Positions 52,335-62,607 of a stretch of DNA of 64,000 bases are shown here, in pieces. The DNA is from Flavobacterium sp. CF136 (GTDB lineage: Bacteria > Bacteroidota > Bacteroidia > Flavobacteriales > Flavobacteriaceae): the NCBI RefSeq assembly GCF_000282055.1, contig NZ_AKJZ01000051.1:1-64000 (forward strand). The letters run 5' to 3'. Below the pieces are notes generated by a model. It ran no database searches, was not told the origin of the DNA, and was given only the letters and a program-made list of their open reading frames with translations. The translations under genes and the position numbers were made by a program. Position 1 is the first letter of the stretch. Each line of letters starts with the position of its first letter.

Positions 52335-54365
52335 TTATTTAAGCGGATCAAATGAACCACCCCAACCTTGAGTCTGCTCTAAATATGGAGAAGAATCTAA
52401 TAATGATTGATATATTCCAAAATAATAATATTGACTATACCAGATAAACTTCCAATTATTTGTTGTAGGATCTAAATTATCTTTTTCTACAATATCAAAA
52501 TAATTGGTATATAAATAATCTATATAGGCATCATAATTCGGTATTACTGTACCAGGATTTTTTCCTGTTGCAGGAATGGTATAAGGGAAAACAGGATCTC
52601 TGTTTACTATTGGAGCTACTCCGGCAGCATTTGCTAAGAAAGGATCTGTCGCTGCAATATATTTTGTACCATCCGTTTTTTTAGCAACAATAAAATAACC
52701 TGTTCTTCTAGTCCCGTTTAAAGGAGCTACTCCCAATCTTGCAGTAGTTGGTCCATCTTCAAAAAGTTTCCAACGTCTTAAATCGTAAAAACGTTTATTT
52801 TCATATGCAAATTCAATTTTTCTTTCATTAAGCACCGCTGCAAAGTGCTGATCTCTTGAAGTAACATCTGCCAAACCATAATGACCATCTCCATTGGTAA
52901 TTCCTGCACGAATTCTAACTGATTCGATTAGCGATTTACCTTCTGCTAAATTATTAATACCTATTGCAGATTCAGCTAAATTTAAAACTACTTCAGCAAA
53001 ACGCATTTCCATATAATCTGTACCACTATTTAGGTAACCGGTAGCATTACTTGCTCCTTCATTAGTAGCTTTTCTCAAATATATCCCACTTGAATTTGCG
53101 CCAAGTGATTCCGTAGTTTTATCAGGATTTGGAGCAGCTACTGTAGGTGCTTTAGAATACCATGTATAAGTCCATTGTTTAAAGGCTGTATTTTCAGTAA
53201 ATTTCCAAGTTGCACCATTATAAGCAAAAGTTTTGTAAAATCTTGGATCTCTGTTTTTATAGAACAATACTGGATTATAAGCCGCATTTCCTACTATACT
53301 TTTACCATCAGCCATCGGGAAGGCATCTACCATTTGTTTAGTTGGAGAAATCGCACCATTTCCACCAGAAGCTTTAGAACGAACAGCTCTTTCCCAACCG
53401 TTATTTTTTTGAAGATTTGCTGCTGCTGAATTATTAAAACCATAAACAATTACTGCCTCCGGATTATTAACCTCAGTAAACCACATATTACCCCAAGCTA
53501 CACCATTTGCAGCACCTCCTGCAACAAAAAGGCCTTTTCCCTGGCTTTCTAAAAGTGTTTTGGCTGCAAGATTGGCATCATAAGCACGTTTCCATCGTTG
53601 TACATCATCTGTTGGATTAAAAATTGGACTCGCCCAAGTCAATAATACACGACCTTTGAAAGCTGCTACACCACCACTGGTAATTCTTCCCCAATTTGCA
53701 CTTGACCATGTCACATCCTTTAATAAATCTTGTGCTTTATCTAAATCTGAAATAATTTGTTCAATACATTCAGAAGTAGAACTTCTTGGAACTTCAGCTT
53801 CAGTTGAGCCTTCATCAATAATAGGATTTTGTGCTGTTAAAACGATTGGAACACCTCCGTACAATTTTACCATTTCATAATATTGATAAGCTCTCCAAAA
53901 ATACATTTGTCCTTTCAAAGGATTTTTATCGGCATCAGCCATACCGTTTTTATCAATTCCATCTAAGAAAATATTAATTTGCCTTAGACGTGTCCAGGTA
54001 TTATTAGCAATACTTGAAGAGACTCTGCTACCTATATATGGTAAACAATGTGCATTAAGAGGTGATATTGAAGTCCAGGGCTTATTCCAGTTAACTTCTC
54101 CTGCCAACTCTTCAGTTGTTTGAGAAAAATCATCATTTCCTCCAGCTGCCAAATCCCATGTGTTAATAGCTGCATTATTACCAGGTAAAAACAAGCTGTA
54201 TACATAATCTACATATTGTGAAGCCAATGCAGGTACTTTAAATACATCTTCATTTACACCAGCGTAATCTTTCTTTTCTTCAAGAAAATCATCATTACAA
54301 CTTGTTAGTGAAAAGGTTGCCAAAAGAGTAAACAAACCTATCGCTTTTATATATTTTATTTTCAT
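52335..54365 (-). CDS. susD: SusD-like glycan-binding lipoprotein
   Basis: This 676-residue protein has a lipoprotein signal with lipobox LTSC (Cys23). The N-terminal half has the TPR-like helical SusD features (WTRLRQINIFLDGIDKNG, KGQMYFWRAYQYYEMVKLYGG) and the C-terminal part has RFAEVVLNLAESAI and NERKIEFAYENKRFYDLRRW. It works as the outer-membrane lid of SusC and binds oligosaccharides. It is longer than the usual 500-600 residues. It lies 26 bases downstream of susC. Confidence 0.97.
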   Translation of the reverse strand: MKIKYIKAIGLFTLLATFSLTSCNDDFLEEKKDYAGVNEDVFKVPALASQYVDYVYSLFLPGNNAAINTWDLAAGGNDDFSQTTEELAGEVNWNKPWTSISPLNAHCLPYIGSRVSSSIANNTWTRLRQINIFLDGIDKNGMADADKNPLKGQMYFWRAYQYYEMVKLYGGVPIVLTAQNPIIDEGSTEAEVPRSSTSECIEQIISDLDKAQDLLKDVTWSSANWGRITSGGVAAFKGRVLLTWASPIFNPTDDVQRWKRAYDANLAAKTLLESQGKGLFVAGGAANGVAWGNMWFTEVNNPEAVIVYGFNNSAAANLQKNNGWERAVRSKASGGNGAISPTKQMVDAFPMADGKSIVGNAAYNPVLFYKNRDPRFYKTFAYNGATWKFTENTAFKQWTYTWYSKAPTVAAPNPDKTTESLGANSSGIYLRKATNEGASNATGYLNSGTDYMEMRFAEVVLNLAESAIGINNLAEGKSLIESVRIRAGITNGDGHYGLADVTSRDQHFAAVLNERKIEFAYENKRFYDLRRWKLFEDGPTTARLGVAPLNGTRRTGYFIVAKKTDGTKYIAATDPFLANAAGVAPIVNRDPVFPYTIPATGKNPGTVIPNYDAYIDYLYTNYFDIVEKDNLDPTTNNWKFIWYSQYYYFGIYQSLLDSSPYLEQTQGWGGSFDPLK

Positions 54366-54391
54366 AATCTTAATTTTTAATAATCATTAAA

Positions 54392-57300
54392 TTAGAATCC
54401 TACATTTAATCCCAGTGATAGCGTACGCAGGGTAGGATAGTCCAAATAACTACCATTTGCCTCCTGAAAACTGTATGGATTATAAATGTTAAAAGGATTA
54501 AGTGCAACAAAATTTAATTTACAACTACTCATATTAATAGCTTTCAAAGCTTTTTGTGGTAATGCGTAACTAAGCGTGATATTTCTACATGCTATTCTAA
54601 AAGAATCAACTTCCCAAAATTTAGATGATACTGAATTAATATCCGCAAAAGCCGGATTAGGCATTGAACCATTAGGATTAAGTGTTGGATCATAAATATC
54701 ATTCCAAATGGATACTGTATTATCTACAATTTGAGGTATTTTAGTTTTTAATGGTTTTCTGGCGTCGCTGCCAATTTCAGACCAACCTCCAAAAGAAGCA
54801 TTCACTACTGTATTTAAGCTAAATGACTTATAAGCAAAACGTAAAGTAGTCCCTAATCCGTATTGACTATTAGATTTTCTGGATAATCTTACCTGATCGT
54901 TTACATCAATAATACCGTCTGGCGCCGCAAATTGACCGTTTCCTAAATAAGCTCCTCTTATATCTCTATAATATAACATTCCTGGTTTAAGTTGAGATGG
55001 TGAATATGAAGCACTCCCCTCAATATTTTTAACTGCTGTAATTTTGTATTCACTTACATAAGCGTCTATATCTGCCTGTGATTTAAACATTCCTAGATAA
55101 TCATACCCCCAAACACCATTATCAGTTGATTCTCCTGGTTTTGGATTCCATGGTTTTAAAATATCTTCATTATTAAAGTCCCCTTTAATCAATTTATTAC
55201 CAGACCAGCCAAAACGCAGATCAATACCATAACTTGTATTTTGTCCAATCTTATCATTCCAACCCAAAGCCAATTCATACCCATAAGTATCCATTTTGCC
55301 ATAATTTTGAGCCGCTACAGTCCCACCAATTGTAAAAGGTAAATTACCTGTTACATTCATAAGTAAATTTGTTCCAATATTATAATACACTTCTGCTGTA
55401 GCTGACAATCTATTATTTAAAAATCTGGTATCAATTCCAAAATTAGTTTTTACTTCATCACTCCAGGTAGCATCTGGATTTGGAGAAGCTTCCATTTTCC
55501 ATCCATTAGTCATATCTCCATTTCCTCCAAATACACCTCCTTTATTTGCCTGAAAAGTATATCGTTGTCTCCATTGCCAAGCTTTTGTATCATCTTTTCC
55601 TAATAAACCTACTGAATATCTAAATTTAAGAAAATCTATTACCGAAGAATCAAAGAAATCTTCTTTAGAAACCACCCAACCCACAGATGCAGAATAAAAG
55701 TTACCCCAATAATTTTCCGGCGAAAACTTAGTCGAAGCATCTGTTCTGTATAAAAACTCGACTAAATACTTATCATCATAAGCATAGTTTAACCTTCCAA
55801 CGTATGACAATGAACCACTTTCATTTTTTGTAGTTGTTCCATCAATAGTACCAGTAGCAGTGTTAAATTGTCCATTTGTCCCTTCTAAAACATTTGTTTT
55901 TAAAACACGTTCTTTGTTTGAAGTAGCTTCAGCTTTTTCTATTCCAAATAAACCATTTATACTATGTTTCCCAAAAGTGCGATCATATGAAAGAGTAAAA
56001 TTTAATTGCTCTGATAATATTGTTGTATTATCAAATAACAATAAATCACCGTTAGAATATTTAGTGGTTTTAATTGGAGCGTCAGTAATGTCATCATTAA
56101 AAATATGACCGTTAGCCCCTAAACCTTTAAACTGGTACAAAGTATATGTTGTTCCCACTTGTGTACCTCTGGTATTACCCATGTTACGGGCATATGCACC
56201 TCTGGCCATCAATCCCTTAACAAAAGGAACTTTGTACTCCGTATACATATTTATCGTCATTGTATTTGCAGTAGTTTCTGCAAGATTATTCAAACGTTTA
56301 ATTTCCGAATAATGATAACGCTGATTTGCATCTGTATTTCCAGGTAACTCAATTGCCATTCCATTTACATAATTAGGTATATAAGGAATATGAGTTAATA
56401 ATTCATTATAATCATTTTCTTCTTTCTCTCCACCGATTTTATTGAATGTTTTTACCTGATCAGAATAGTAACCGGATAATTGTAATCCCGCTTTCCAGTT
56501 ATTTGTTAATTTTACATCAGTACCGGCTCTAAAGTTCCATTTAGTATAGTCTAAAGTACTTAAATTTCCATTTTGTTTGTAATAAGAGGCTCCAGCAAAA
56601 TAAGTAGCTTTATCAGAACCTCCGCTTACGTTTAAATTATGACGCATGTTATAAGATGGCTTCCACTCATCATCTAAATAAGTATTTTGCAGTGTTTTAA
56701 AATAGTCTAATTCGTCTTGTGAAAAGAAATATTGTGGATCTGTCGAAGTTTGATTATATCCATTAGAGCCATTCATAATATTAACGTATTGTCCAAATTC
56801 ATAAGCATTCAGCATTTTTGATTGATATGTCTTATCATTGGCTCCATAAGAACCACTATACGAAAATTTTGGATCTCCTTTAGTCCCTCTTTTAGTCGTT
56901 ACCAAAACTACCCCTGAACCAGAACGTGATCCATAAATAGCTGCCGCAGCATCTTTAAGAAAAGAGATACTTTCTACTTCTGATGCATCTAAATTATCAA
57001 AAAGCGTACTATCATTTAAACCGTCAGCAGTAGTCTGCAAAACCCCGTCAATAACATATAATGGATTGGTATTTCCTCCGTCTTTAGCCAAAGAATAAGG
57101 CTGGCGTATTGTCAAATTAGACTTAACTCCTGGTCTGGTAGATCCTCCTGATATCCCTACTCCAAGAACCCTTCCTTGTATAGCTGTACCTAAATCTCCA
57201 ACTGGCAAATCTGTTATTTCGCTCATCTTTACACTTTCTACAGCACTTGTAAGATGACTTTTCTTTTGACTTGTATACCCTACAACAACAATATTGTCTA

Positions 57301-57619
57301 GTTGATTAGAATCTTCATGTAGTTTAGCGTCAACAGTAGTACGACCCGACAAAGGAATTTCTATTTTTTTCATTCCGATGAAAGAAAAAACCAATGTTGC
57401 ACCAGGCTTCACACTAATTTCATACTTTCCGTTGTAATCTGTAGTAACGGTGTTTTTTGAAGATTTTTCAGTAACATTTACTCCTGGTATAAGGCCTCCT
57501 GAATTGTCTGTAACAGTTCCTGTTACTTTAATTTGACTGCTTGCGGTTTGAGCATAAGTGAGCATACTCATTAGTGCAAACAAAATAAAACTACATCTCT
57601 TTATAAGTGCTTGTTTCAT
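54392..57619 (-). CDS. susC: SusC-like TonB-dependent outer-membrane transporter
   Basis: This 1075-residue protein has a signal peptide ending LTYAQ near residue 24. It then carries a carboxypeptidase-regulatory-like domain (VTGTVTDNSGGLIPGVNV), a TonB-dependent plug (NIVVVGYTSQKK, LYVIDGVLQ, SISFLKDAAAAIYGSRSGSG) and a 22-strand barrel. It imports oligosaccharides using the ExbBD-TonB motor. It is the only SusC in the window and heads 21 same-strand genes, implying a single import route for the whole locus. Confidence 0.97.
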   Translation of the reverse strand: MKQALIKRCSFILFALMSMLTYAQTASSQIKVTGTVTDNSGGLIPGVNVTEKSSKNTVTTDYNGKYEISVKPGATLVFSFIGMKKIEIPLSGRTTVDAKLHEDSNQLDNIVVVGYTSQKKSHLTSAVESVKMSEITDLPVGDLGTAIQGRVLGVGISGGSTRPGVKSNLTIRQPYSLAKDGGNTNPLYVIDGVLQTTADGLNDSTLFDNLDASEVESISFLKDAAAAIYGSRSGSGVVLVTTKRGTKGDPKFSYSGSYGANDKTYQSKMLNAYEFGQYVNIMNGSNGYNQTSTDPQYFFSQDELDYFKTLQNTYLDDEWKPSYNMRHNLNVSGGSDKATYFAGASYYKQNGNLSTLDYTKWNFRAGTDVKLTNNWKAGLQLSGYYSDQVKTFNKIGGEKEENDYNELLTHIPYIPNYVNGMAIELPGNTDANQRYHYSEIKRLNNLAETTANTMTINMYTEYKVPFVKGLMARGAYARNMGNTRGTQVGTTYTLYQFKGLGANGHIFNDDITDAPIKTTKYSNGDLLLFDNTTILSEQLNFTLSYDRTFGKHSINGLFGIEKAEATSNKERVLKTNVLEGTNGQFNTATGTIDGTTTKNESGSLSYVGRLNYAYDDKYLVEFLYRTDASTKFSPENYWGNFYSASVGWVVSKEDFFDSSVIDFLKFRYSVGLLGKDDTKAWQWRQRYTFQANKGGVFGGNGDMTNGWKMEASPNPDATWSDEVKTNFGIDTRFLNNRLSATAEVYYNIGTNLLMNVTGNLPFTIGGTVAAQNYGKMDTYGYELALGWNDKIGQNTSYGIDLRFGWSGNKLIKGDFNNEDILKPWNPKPGESTDNGVWGYDYLGMFKSQADIDAYVSEYKITAVKNIEGSASYSPSQLKPGMLYYRDIRGAYLGNGQFAAPDGIIDVNDQVRLSRKSNSQYGLGTTLRFAYKSFSLNTVVNASFGGWSEIGSDARKPLKTKIPQIVDNTVSIWNDIYDPTLNPNGSMPNPAFADINSVSSKFWEVDSFRIACRNITLSYALPQKALKAINMSSCKLNFVALNPFNIYNPYSFQEANGSYLDYPTLRTLSLGLNVGF

Positions 57620-57759
57620 AAATGTTTGATTTTAATTAATAGTTAGGTTAGTTAGTTTATAAAAAAGTATTTTCTTTTACAGTTAAATACTGCTGCATAT
57701 TAAAGGATAAGATGCTTGCAAAAAATTTTAAACGTTGAAAATACATTTATTATTAGTTC

Positions 57760-57804
57760 CAAAAATATAACGATTGCGTAACAGAACTGTCCTGTTGCAT
57801 CCTG
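57760..57804 (-). promoter_or_regulatory. susC promoter with CAGGA direct-repeat operator
   Basis: On the minus strand CAGGATGCAACAGGA (57804-57790) is followed by 22 bases and TATTTTTG (57767-57760), a full TAnnTTTG -7 box. No TTTG lies at the -33 position, so the promoter probably needs an activator. The layout is repeated exactly before the BNR lipoprotein gene at 25528. Confidence 0.72.
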
Positions 57805-58314
57805 CCTAAATATAATTATCAAAAATATTGAGATAAAAAAATCATATCAGCAAAAAAGGGAGAAACAAAATATATTAAACAAATAAAAGAAGCTAAAAAA
57901 TTGAATTTAATGAGATTTGAAAACCAATAGGTAAGAAAATACATCCCGAAAGAAACGAATTTAACAAAATGTCTCTCAAAATATAAAAATTGAATATTCG
58001 AAAAGTAGTAATCAATTGAAATTTTTAAAATACTAATTCGTTAATTAGTATAATGGCGAAATCATTTTTTGAATTAAAAAACCTACACCAGTCAAAATTT
58101 AAAGCAAATAAAATTATTTAAAAAAACATAAAAAAAATATTTTTTTGTATCTTTTAAAGGTAAATTCTTGTTAATAGCTTCATGCAAATATAAATTCCGG
58201 AACAAATATCCTAAGAAGAAAAACAGCTCTTTTATAATTTATGCTACCAGTTATTCGATACTTTAAACCCCGACAGTCAACTAATTACAAAACACTGCGG
58301 AATCTGAACAATTT

Positions 58315-58365
58315 AAAAAGAGTTTGCTAAAATGTCTTTTAAAACACTTTTAGCAAACTCTTTTT
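58315..58365. terminator. Strong intrinsic terminator of the right-hand pectin operon
   Basis: AAAAAGAGTTTGCTAAAA and its exact inverse form an 18-base perfect stem with a 15-base loop; A-run and T-run flank both sides, so it may act from either direction. It lies about 240 bases downstream of the CE8 gene and no plus-strand gene faces it. Confidence 0.88.
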
Positions 58366-58602
58366 AATTAAACTCTATTGTCAAAACAGTATATAAACTT
58401 ATTTTAAATTTATTTTTACAATTTTTTCACTGTCTTTCCGAAAAAAAAAAGGCTAAAACACTTGTCTCCAGCCAACCTGAAGAAATTTTTACTTTTATAC
58501 TCTTTTTCCAATGAATAATCTGCATTGTTGAATCTCCGATTAAATAAATTGTATCACCTTAGATTTAAAACTAATAGCGCGAAAAAAGCAATTGTCATTA
58601 TT

Positions 58603-59595
58603 TTATAATTTAGGATTCCAACCATTCAACACTTTATCCAAATCATATTTTTTAAGATCGGATTTTTTCAATTGATGTGACCATGAAGCTCTTTTGGATA
58701 TATCTTTTGCACCATCACCTTTACTACCATATTCCGCATAAAAAACAGTTTTTTCTTTATCCGGGAAATTTTTATCCCCTTTCCATGGATTCCATCCTTC
58801 GGAAACAATATGCGAACCTAATTCTGTATTAATGAAAACTGTTTGTGCATAAGGTCGCCATGGACGTCCCAGAAAAACTTTATCTACCGTATTGTCTTTC
58901 GTCGTTAGCTTACAATCGACAAATACAAACCCACACTTATCTTGTTGTGTAGTAGATGCAGCCGTCACATAAGAATTACTAAGGCTTTCGACAGTACAAT
59001 TGTAAAAATAAGCAGTAGCCGCTCCGAAAATAAAATCTGTTGTACCATTAATATAACAGTTTTCGAAATAATTTCTGGTTCCTCCTTTGGCTAAGTACAA
59101 AGTGTCCTGATTTCCTAAAATTGAACAATTTTTAACAGCTACCCTGTCTCCTTCTGTATGCAACGCCACTGCCTGGCCGACTTTACCGGCTGTGTTTTCT
59201 ACAGTCAAATTTTCTAAAGAGCAATCGTTTCCCTGAACCAATAAAGTATAAGAAGTATACGTACTGAATTTTGTATCTCCCGTAACATCAATCCCTCTGA
59301 AAGGTTTTCCCGAATAGTCATTATATGAAATAATCGTTTTCTCCTTGTCAATTCCTTTTAAAGTAATATTTCTTTTAAAAGCAGGAATCACTACTTTTTC
59401 GTTATAAATGCCAGACTTAATTGTAATGACAACTCGCTTTTCGGCATGATCTCTCACTTTATTGATGGCTTCCTGAATGGTTTTAAAATCGCCGGAGCCA
59501 TCCTGAGCCACTGTCAGTTCAAATCGGTTATCGGTTGTTTGGGCAGATATTATTATAGAACTAAAAGTCAGAAATAAAGTTATAATGTATTTCAT
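58603..59595 (-). CDS. CE8 pectin methylesterase
   Basis: This 330-residue protein has a signal peptide ending IIISA near residue 18. All CE8 active-site motifs are present: GQAVALHTEG (Gln141), GNQDTLY (Gln163, Asp164), DFIFGAA (Asp187) and LGRPWR (Arg244). The enzyme hydrolyses methyl esters of homogalacturonan, which makes it accessible to pectate lyase and polygalacturonase. It is the last gene of the right-hand operon, 29 bases after the esterase gene. Confidence 0.95.
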   Translation of the reverse strand: MKYIITLFLTFSSIIISAQTTDNRFELTVAQDGSGDFKTIQEAINKVRDHAEKRVVITIKSGIYNEKVVIPAFKRNITLKGIDKEKTIISYNDYSGKPFRGIDVTGDTKFSTYTSYTLLVQGNDCSLENLTVENTAGKVGQAVALHTEGDRVAVKNCSILGNQDTLYLAKGGTRNYFENCYINGTTDFIFGAATAYFYNCTVESLSNSYVTAASTTQQDKCGFVFVDCKLTTKDNTVDKVFLGRPWRPYAQTVFINTELGSHIVSEGWNPWKGDKNFPDKEKTVFYAEYGSKGDGAKDISKRASWSHQLKKSDLKKYDLDKVLNGWNPKL

Positions 59596-59624
59596 AAGTT
59601 ATAGATGTAGTTAGATTATAAATT

Positions 59625-60533
59625 TTAGTTTTTCAGGATATTTATTTCCATCAGCCATTGCTCACAAAGATTTGTCCATAAATTTGTTGATCCGGGATTA
59701 TTTCTTAGTGCAATGGCATGACCGCCCTCATTAAATATATGCAGGCTCGAAGGAATTTTATTTGACAGCAAAGCATCATAAAAAAGCAGACTGTTTTTTG
59801 GAGATACCGTTTTATCATTAAAAGCGTGTGCAATAAAAGTTGGCGGTGTATAATCACTTACCTGAAACTGCAAAGAATATTTTTTAATTAATTCTGCAGA
59901 TGGATTTGGTCCAAGCAAATTTTCTAAACTTCCTTTATGTGTTTCTTTACCCATATCGATTACCGGAGAGATCAAAATCATGAAATTGGGTTTAAAAGAA
60001 TAACCGTCATATTCATCGCCAATTATAGAAAAATCATCTTTGATTGTCCCCAGGCTTCCCGCTAAATGACCTCCGGCAGAACAGCCCATTACACCAATTT
60101 TATTGCTGTCAATTTTCCAATTGACAGCATTTTTACGAATAATCCTCATGGCTCTTTCCGCATCTTGCAAAGGTGCCTTTTCCCGTTCTTTGAGGTCCGG
60201 CGAAATCGGTAATCGATGTATTAATACAAAAGCATTAATTCCCATTGTATTGAACCATTTTGCCAATTGAAAACCACTAATATTATACGACAAATGATGG
60301 TAACCTCCACCCGGAATTATCAAAACAGCTGCTCCTTTGTTCTCTTGAATTGAAGTAAAAAAAGCGTGAATACCCGGCATTCCTACCTGCATTACACGCT
60401 CATTATTGATACTGTCTTTTACTATTAATCCTTTGGAATTTGGCATTTTGCCTTTTGTCCACAATGGTATAAAATCCTGTGCCTGACTCTTAATAATTGT
60501 CATAAGCAAGAGGATCATTATTATTTTTCTCAT
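59625..60533 (-). CDS. Exported alpha/beta-hydrolase esterase (BD-FAE/acetylesterase type)
   Basis: The start at 60533 (MRKIIMIL) gives 302 residues with a signal peptide ending IKSQA and removes an overlap with the GH127 gene that the longer frame would create. It has the oxyanion motif IIPGGGYHHLS, the nucleophile elbow GCSAGGHLAG and C-terminal GGHAIAL, matching BD-FAE/xylan-esterase-type alpha/beta hydrolases. In a pectin operon it probably removes acetyl groups from galacturonan or RG-I, which would help the CE8 and PL1 encoded alongside. The exact ester is not known. Confidence 0.85.
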   Translation of the reverse strand: MRKIIMILLLMTIIKSQAQDFIPLWTKGKMPNSKGLIVKDSINNERVMQVGMPGIHAFFTSIQENKGAAVLIIPGGGYHHLSYNISGFQLAKWFNTMGINAFVLIHRLPISPDLKEREKAPLQDAERAMRIIRKNAVNWKIDSNKIGVMGCSAGGHLAGSLGTIKDDFSIIGDEYDGYSFKPNFMILISPVIDMGKETHKGSLENLLGPNPSAELIKKYSLQFQVSDYTPPTFIAHAFNDKTVSPKNSLLFYDALLSNKIPSSLHIFNEGGHAIALRNNPGSTNLWTNLCEQWLMEINILKN

Positions 60534-60561
60534 TTTAAAGTTAGATTTATAAAGTGAAGAT

Positions 60562-62583
60562 TTAGTGCGACAGCCAAACAGACATTTCGCCTTTACCGTT
60601 ATTTCCCCACGCAAAATAAGGAATTAATTTTACAGTAACTTCTTTATTATCTTTTGCAGAAATAGGTTTGTACAATTTTTTATCCCAGGAATTATCCGGA
60701 GTAATGGACGAACTGGCAGTTATACTCAACAATTCCCTGTTGTCTATTTTGATAAAATCAGTAGTGAATTTAGAATTCAAATCCAAAACAACATCATTTA
60801 CTTTCACATTTGCAGGAAGTTCATTAGATTCCAGACAATATACAATCGGCCCTCTTTTTACAGCCACCTGATTTTTTACCTCTTCTACTAATGGATTGGC
60901 CTGCATCAATTCCACCGGCATTGGAATATTCAATTCGATGACATCTCCTTTTTTCCACTTTTGTGCTATTTTTTGGTACGATCCTGAAACAATTGCATCA
61001 TTTATATTTTTACCATTAACTGAAATTGTTGTCCCCTGACTCCAACCCGGAATTCTCAATAAAAAAGCATATGCCTCTTTTGGAACTTTTACGATTTTTA
61101 AGGTTATTTTTCCATCCCAAGGATAGTTGGTTTGCTGTTCTATTTCAATTTTTTCTCCCGCAAGTGTTTTTGAATTCAGATTATTGCTTCCGTATAAATT
61201 CACATACAAACCTTCTTTGGAAAAATTATACGCGTAATTGCTTACCTCAGCAATGGTTCTGGTTACATTTGGCGCACAACAGTTCGACAGGGCAATATAA
61301 CCTTCACGTTCTTTGCTCCATCTTTGTTTGAAAGGCAAATCTTTAGAAACATTCAGCGGATTATTATAGAAGAATTCCTTTCCTTCCAGACTGATTCCAG
61401 ACAAAACACTATTGTACAAAGCAAGTTCTACAATATCAGCATATTTGGCATCTCCGGTAATCTGAAGCATTCTCCAGTTCCATAACACATTTCCAATATT
61501 CGCACAGGTTTCGGTATGGGCAGTTGCATTTGGCAATTGAAAAGGTCTTCCGTACGCCTGATGAATTTTTTGTACATCGGTTGGATTATAAGAAGTTCCA
61601 TCAGGCGAAACACCATCGTACAAAGAACCACACGCCCCTGTAATGTACATTTTTCGGTACGTCACATCATCCCAGATAGATTCCAGATTATCGAGTAATT
61701 TCTTTTCTCCAGTTTCAGCATATAAGTCGGCAACTCCTGCATAAAGGTAATTGGCTCTTACAGCGTGACCCATTGCGGTGGTTTGTTGCCTAAACGGAAT
61801 TCGATCCTGATTATCATCGGTTCCGTCATTGGTCGTTCCTCTGATATCAATTAGATTATTCGCCAATTCCAGGTATTTTGGATTTTTCGTTGTACGATAC
61901 ATTTCGACAATTCCCATATAATGTGAAGGACAAATGGCATTTCTTGCTAATTCTGGAGATGCTTTTTTATAGAAGTCATATAGAAAATCTGCTACGCCTT
62001 TCCCAATTTCCAGAAAATTGGTTTTTCCGGTTGCACGATAATGAATACAGGCAGCCGTCATCAAATGCCCCATATTGTATTTCTCGAAACCCAATTGTTT
62101 TTTTACCTCTTCAGGGCCTAAGGTTCCCCAACGTTCGTCTATCAAAACCGGAGTATGTAAGTAGCCATCTTTACGCTGTGCTTTCGCAAACAACGCAATC
62201 GCTTTATCCATTTCGGCATCCAGTTTCTTGTCTTTAGTTACCGCATAAGTCGCTGCCATTCCTTCAAAAATCTTATAAAAATCTCCATCATGAAATGAAG
62301 GTCCTTTAAAAGTTCCTTTGCTTTCTCCCGCAGCAATCTCAAAGTTTTTATAAGCGTGTGAAACTTCATCGTTATGATACAAATCCCACATATACGGCAG
62401 CGTATTTTTGGTTTCTACATCAAATTGTTCTTTCCAGAAACCGTTTGTCCATTTCACATCCTGCAATCCTACACTCTGCAATTTTGAATAAGGACTTTCA
62501 GAATTCGCTACCAAACCCTTATTTTGAGCAATTATCACTGTTGAAAAAAGTATAGCTGATAATAAAATGATATTCTTTTTCAT
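60562..62583 (-). CDS. GH127 beta-L-arabinofuranosidase
   Basis: This 673-residue protein has a signal peptide ending TVIIAQ near residue 20. It carries the zinc-cysteine set of the family: Glu358 and Cys360 in HTETCANIGNVLWNW, and Cys435-Cys436 in SNCCAPNVTR; Cys435 would be the nucleophile. The (alpha/alpha)6 barrel follows with EKYNMGHLMTAACIHYRAT and a C-terminal beta-sandwich. GH127 enzymes remove beta-L-arabinofuranose, found in RG-II side chain B and in some glycoproteins. Some relatives (GH146) act on arabinan. It lies 28 bases upstream of the esterase start. Confidence 0.92.
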   Translation of the reverse strand: MKKNIILLSAILFSTVIIAQNKGLVANSESPYSKLQSVGLQDVKWTNGFWKEQFDVETKNTLPYMWDLYHNDEVSHAYKNFEIAAGESKGTFKGPSFHDGDFYKIFEGMAATYAVTKDKKLDAEMDKAIALFAKAQRKDGYLHTPVLIDERWGTLGPEEVKKQLGFEKYNMGHLMTAACIHYRATGKTNFLEIGKGVADFLYDFYKKASPELARNAICPSHYMGIVEMYRTTKNPKYLELANNLIDIRGTTNDGTDDNQDRIPFRQQTTAMGHAVRANYLYAGVADLYAETGEKKLLDNLESIWDDVTYRKMYITGACGSLYDGVSPDGTSYNPTDVQKIHQAYGRPFQLPNATAHTETCANIGNVLWNWRMLQITGDAKYADIVELALYNSVLSGISLEGKEFFYNNPLNVSKDLPFKQRWSKEREGYIALSNCCAPNVTRTIAEVSNYAYNFSKEGLYVNLYGSNNLNSKTLAGEKIEIEQQTNYPWDGKITLKIVKVPKEAYAFLLRIPGWSQGTTISVNGKNINDAIVSGSYQKIAQKWKKGDVIELNIPMPVELMQANPLVEEVKNQVAVKRGPIVYCLESNELPANVKVNDVVLDLNSKFTTDFIKIDNRELLSITASSSITPDNSWDKKLYKPISAKDNKEVTVKLIPYFAWGNNGKGEMSVWLSH

Positions 62584-62607
62584 TTTGATTTTTATTTAAT
62601 TTTTAGA

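Larger units (their letters stand above)
57620..58602. other. Regulatory gap between the two pectin operons, 983 bases
   Basis: It contains the susC promoter and operator (57760-57804) and the terminator of the right-hand operon (58315-58365). The rest, 57805-58314 and 58366-58602, is AT-rich with no gene of recognisable family, no tRNA and no clear hairpin. Confidence 0.7.

Noticed and set aside
58081..58200. Possible plus-strand promoter near TTTTTTTGTATC
   Set aside because: No spaced TTTG box upstream and no plus-strand gene downstream; likely low-complexity AT sequence.
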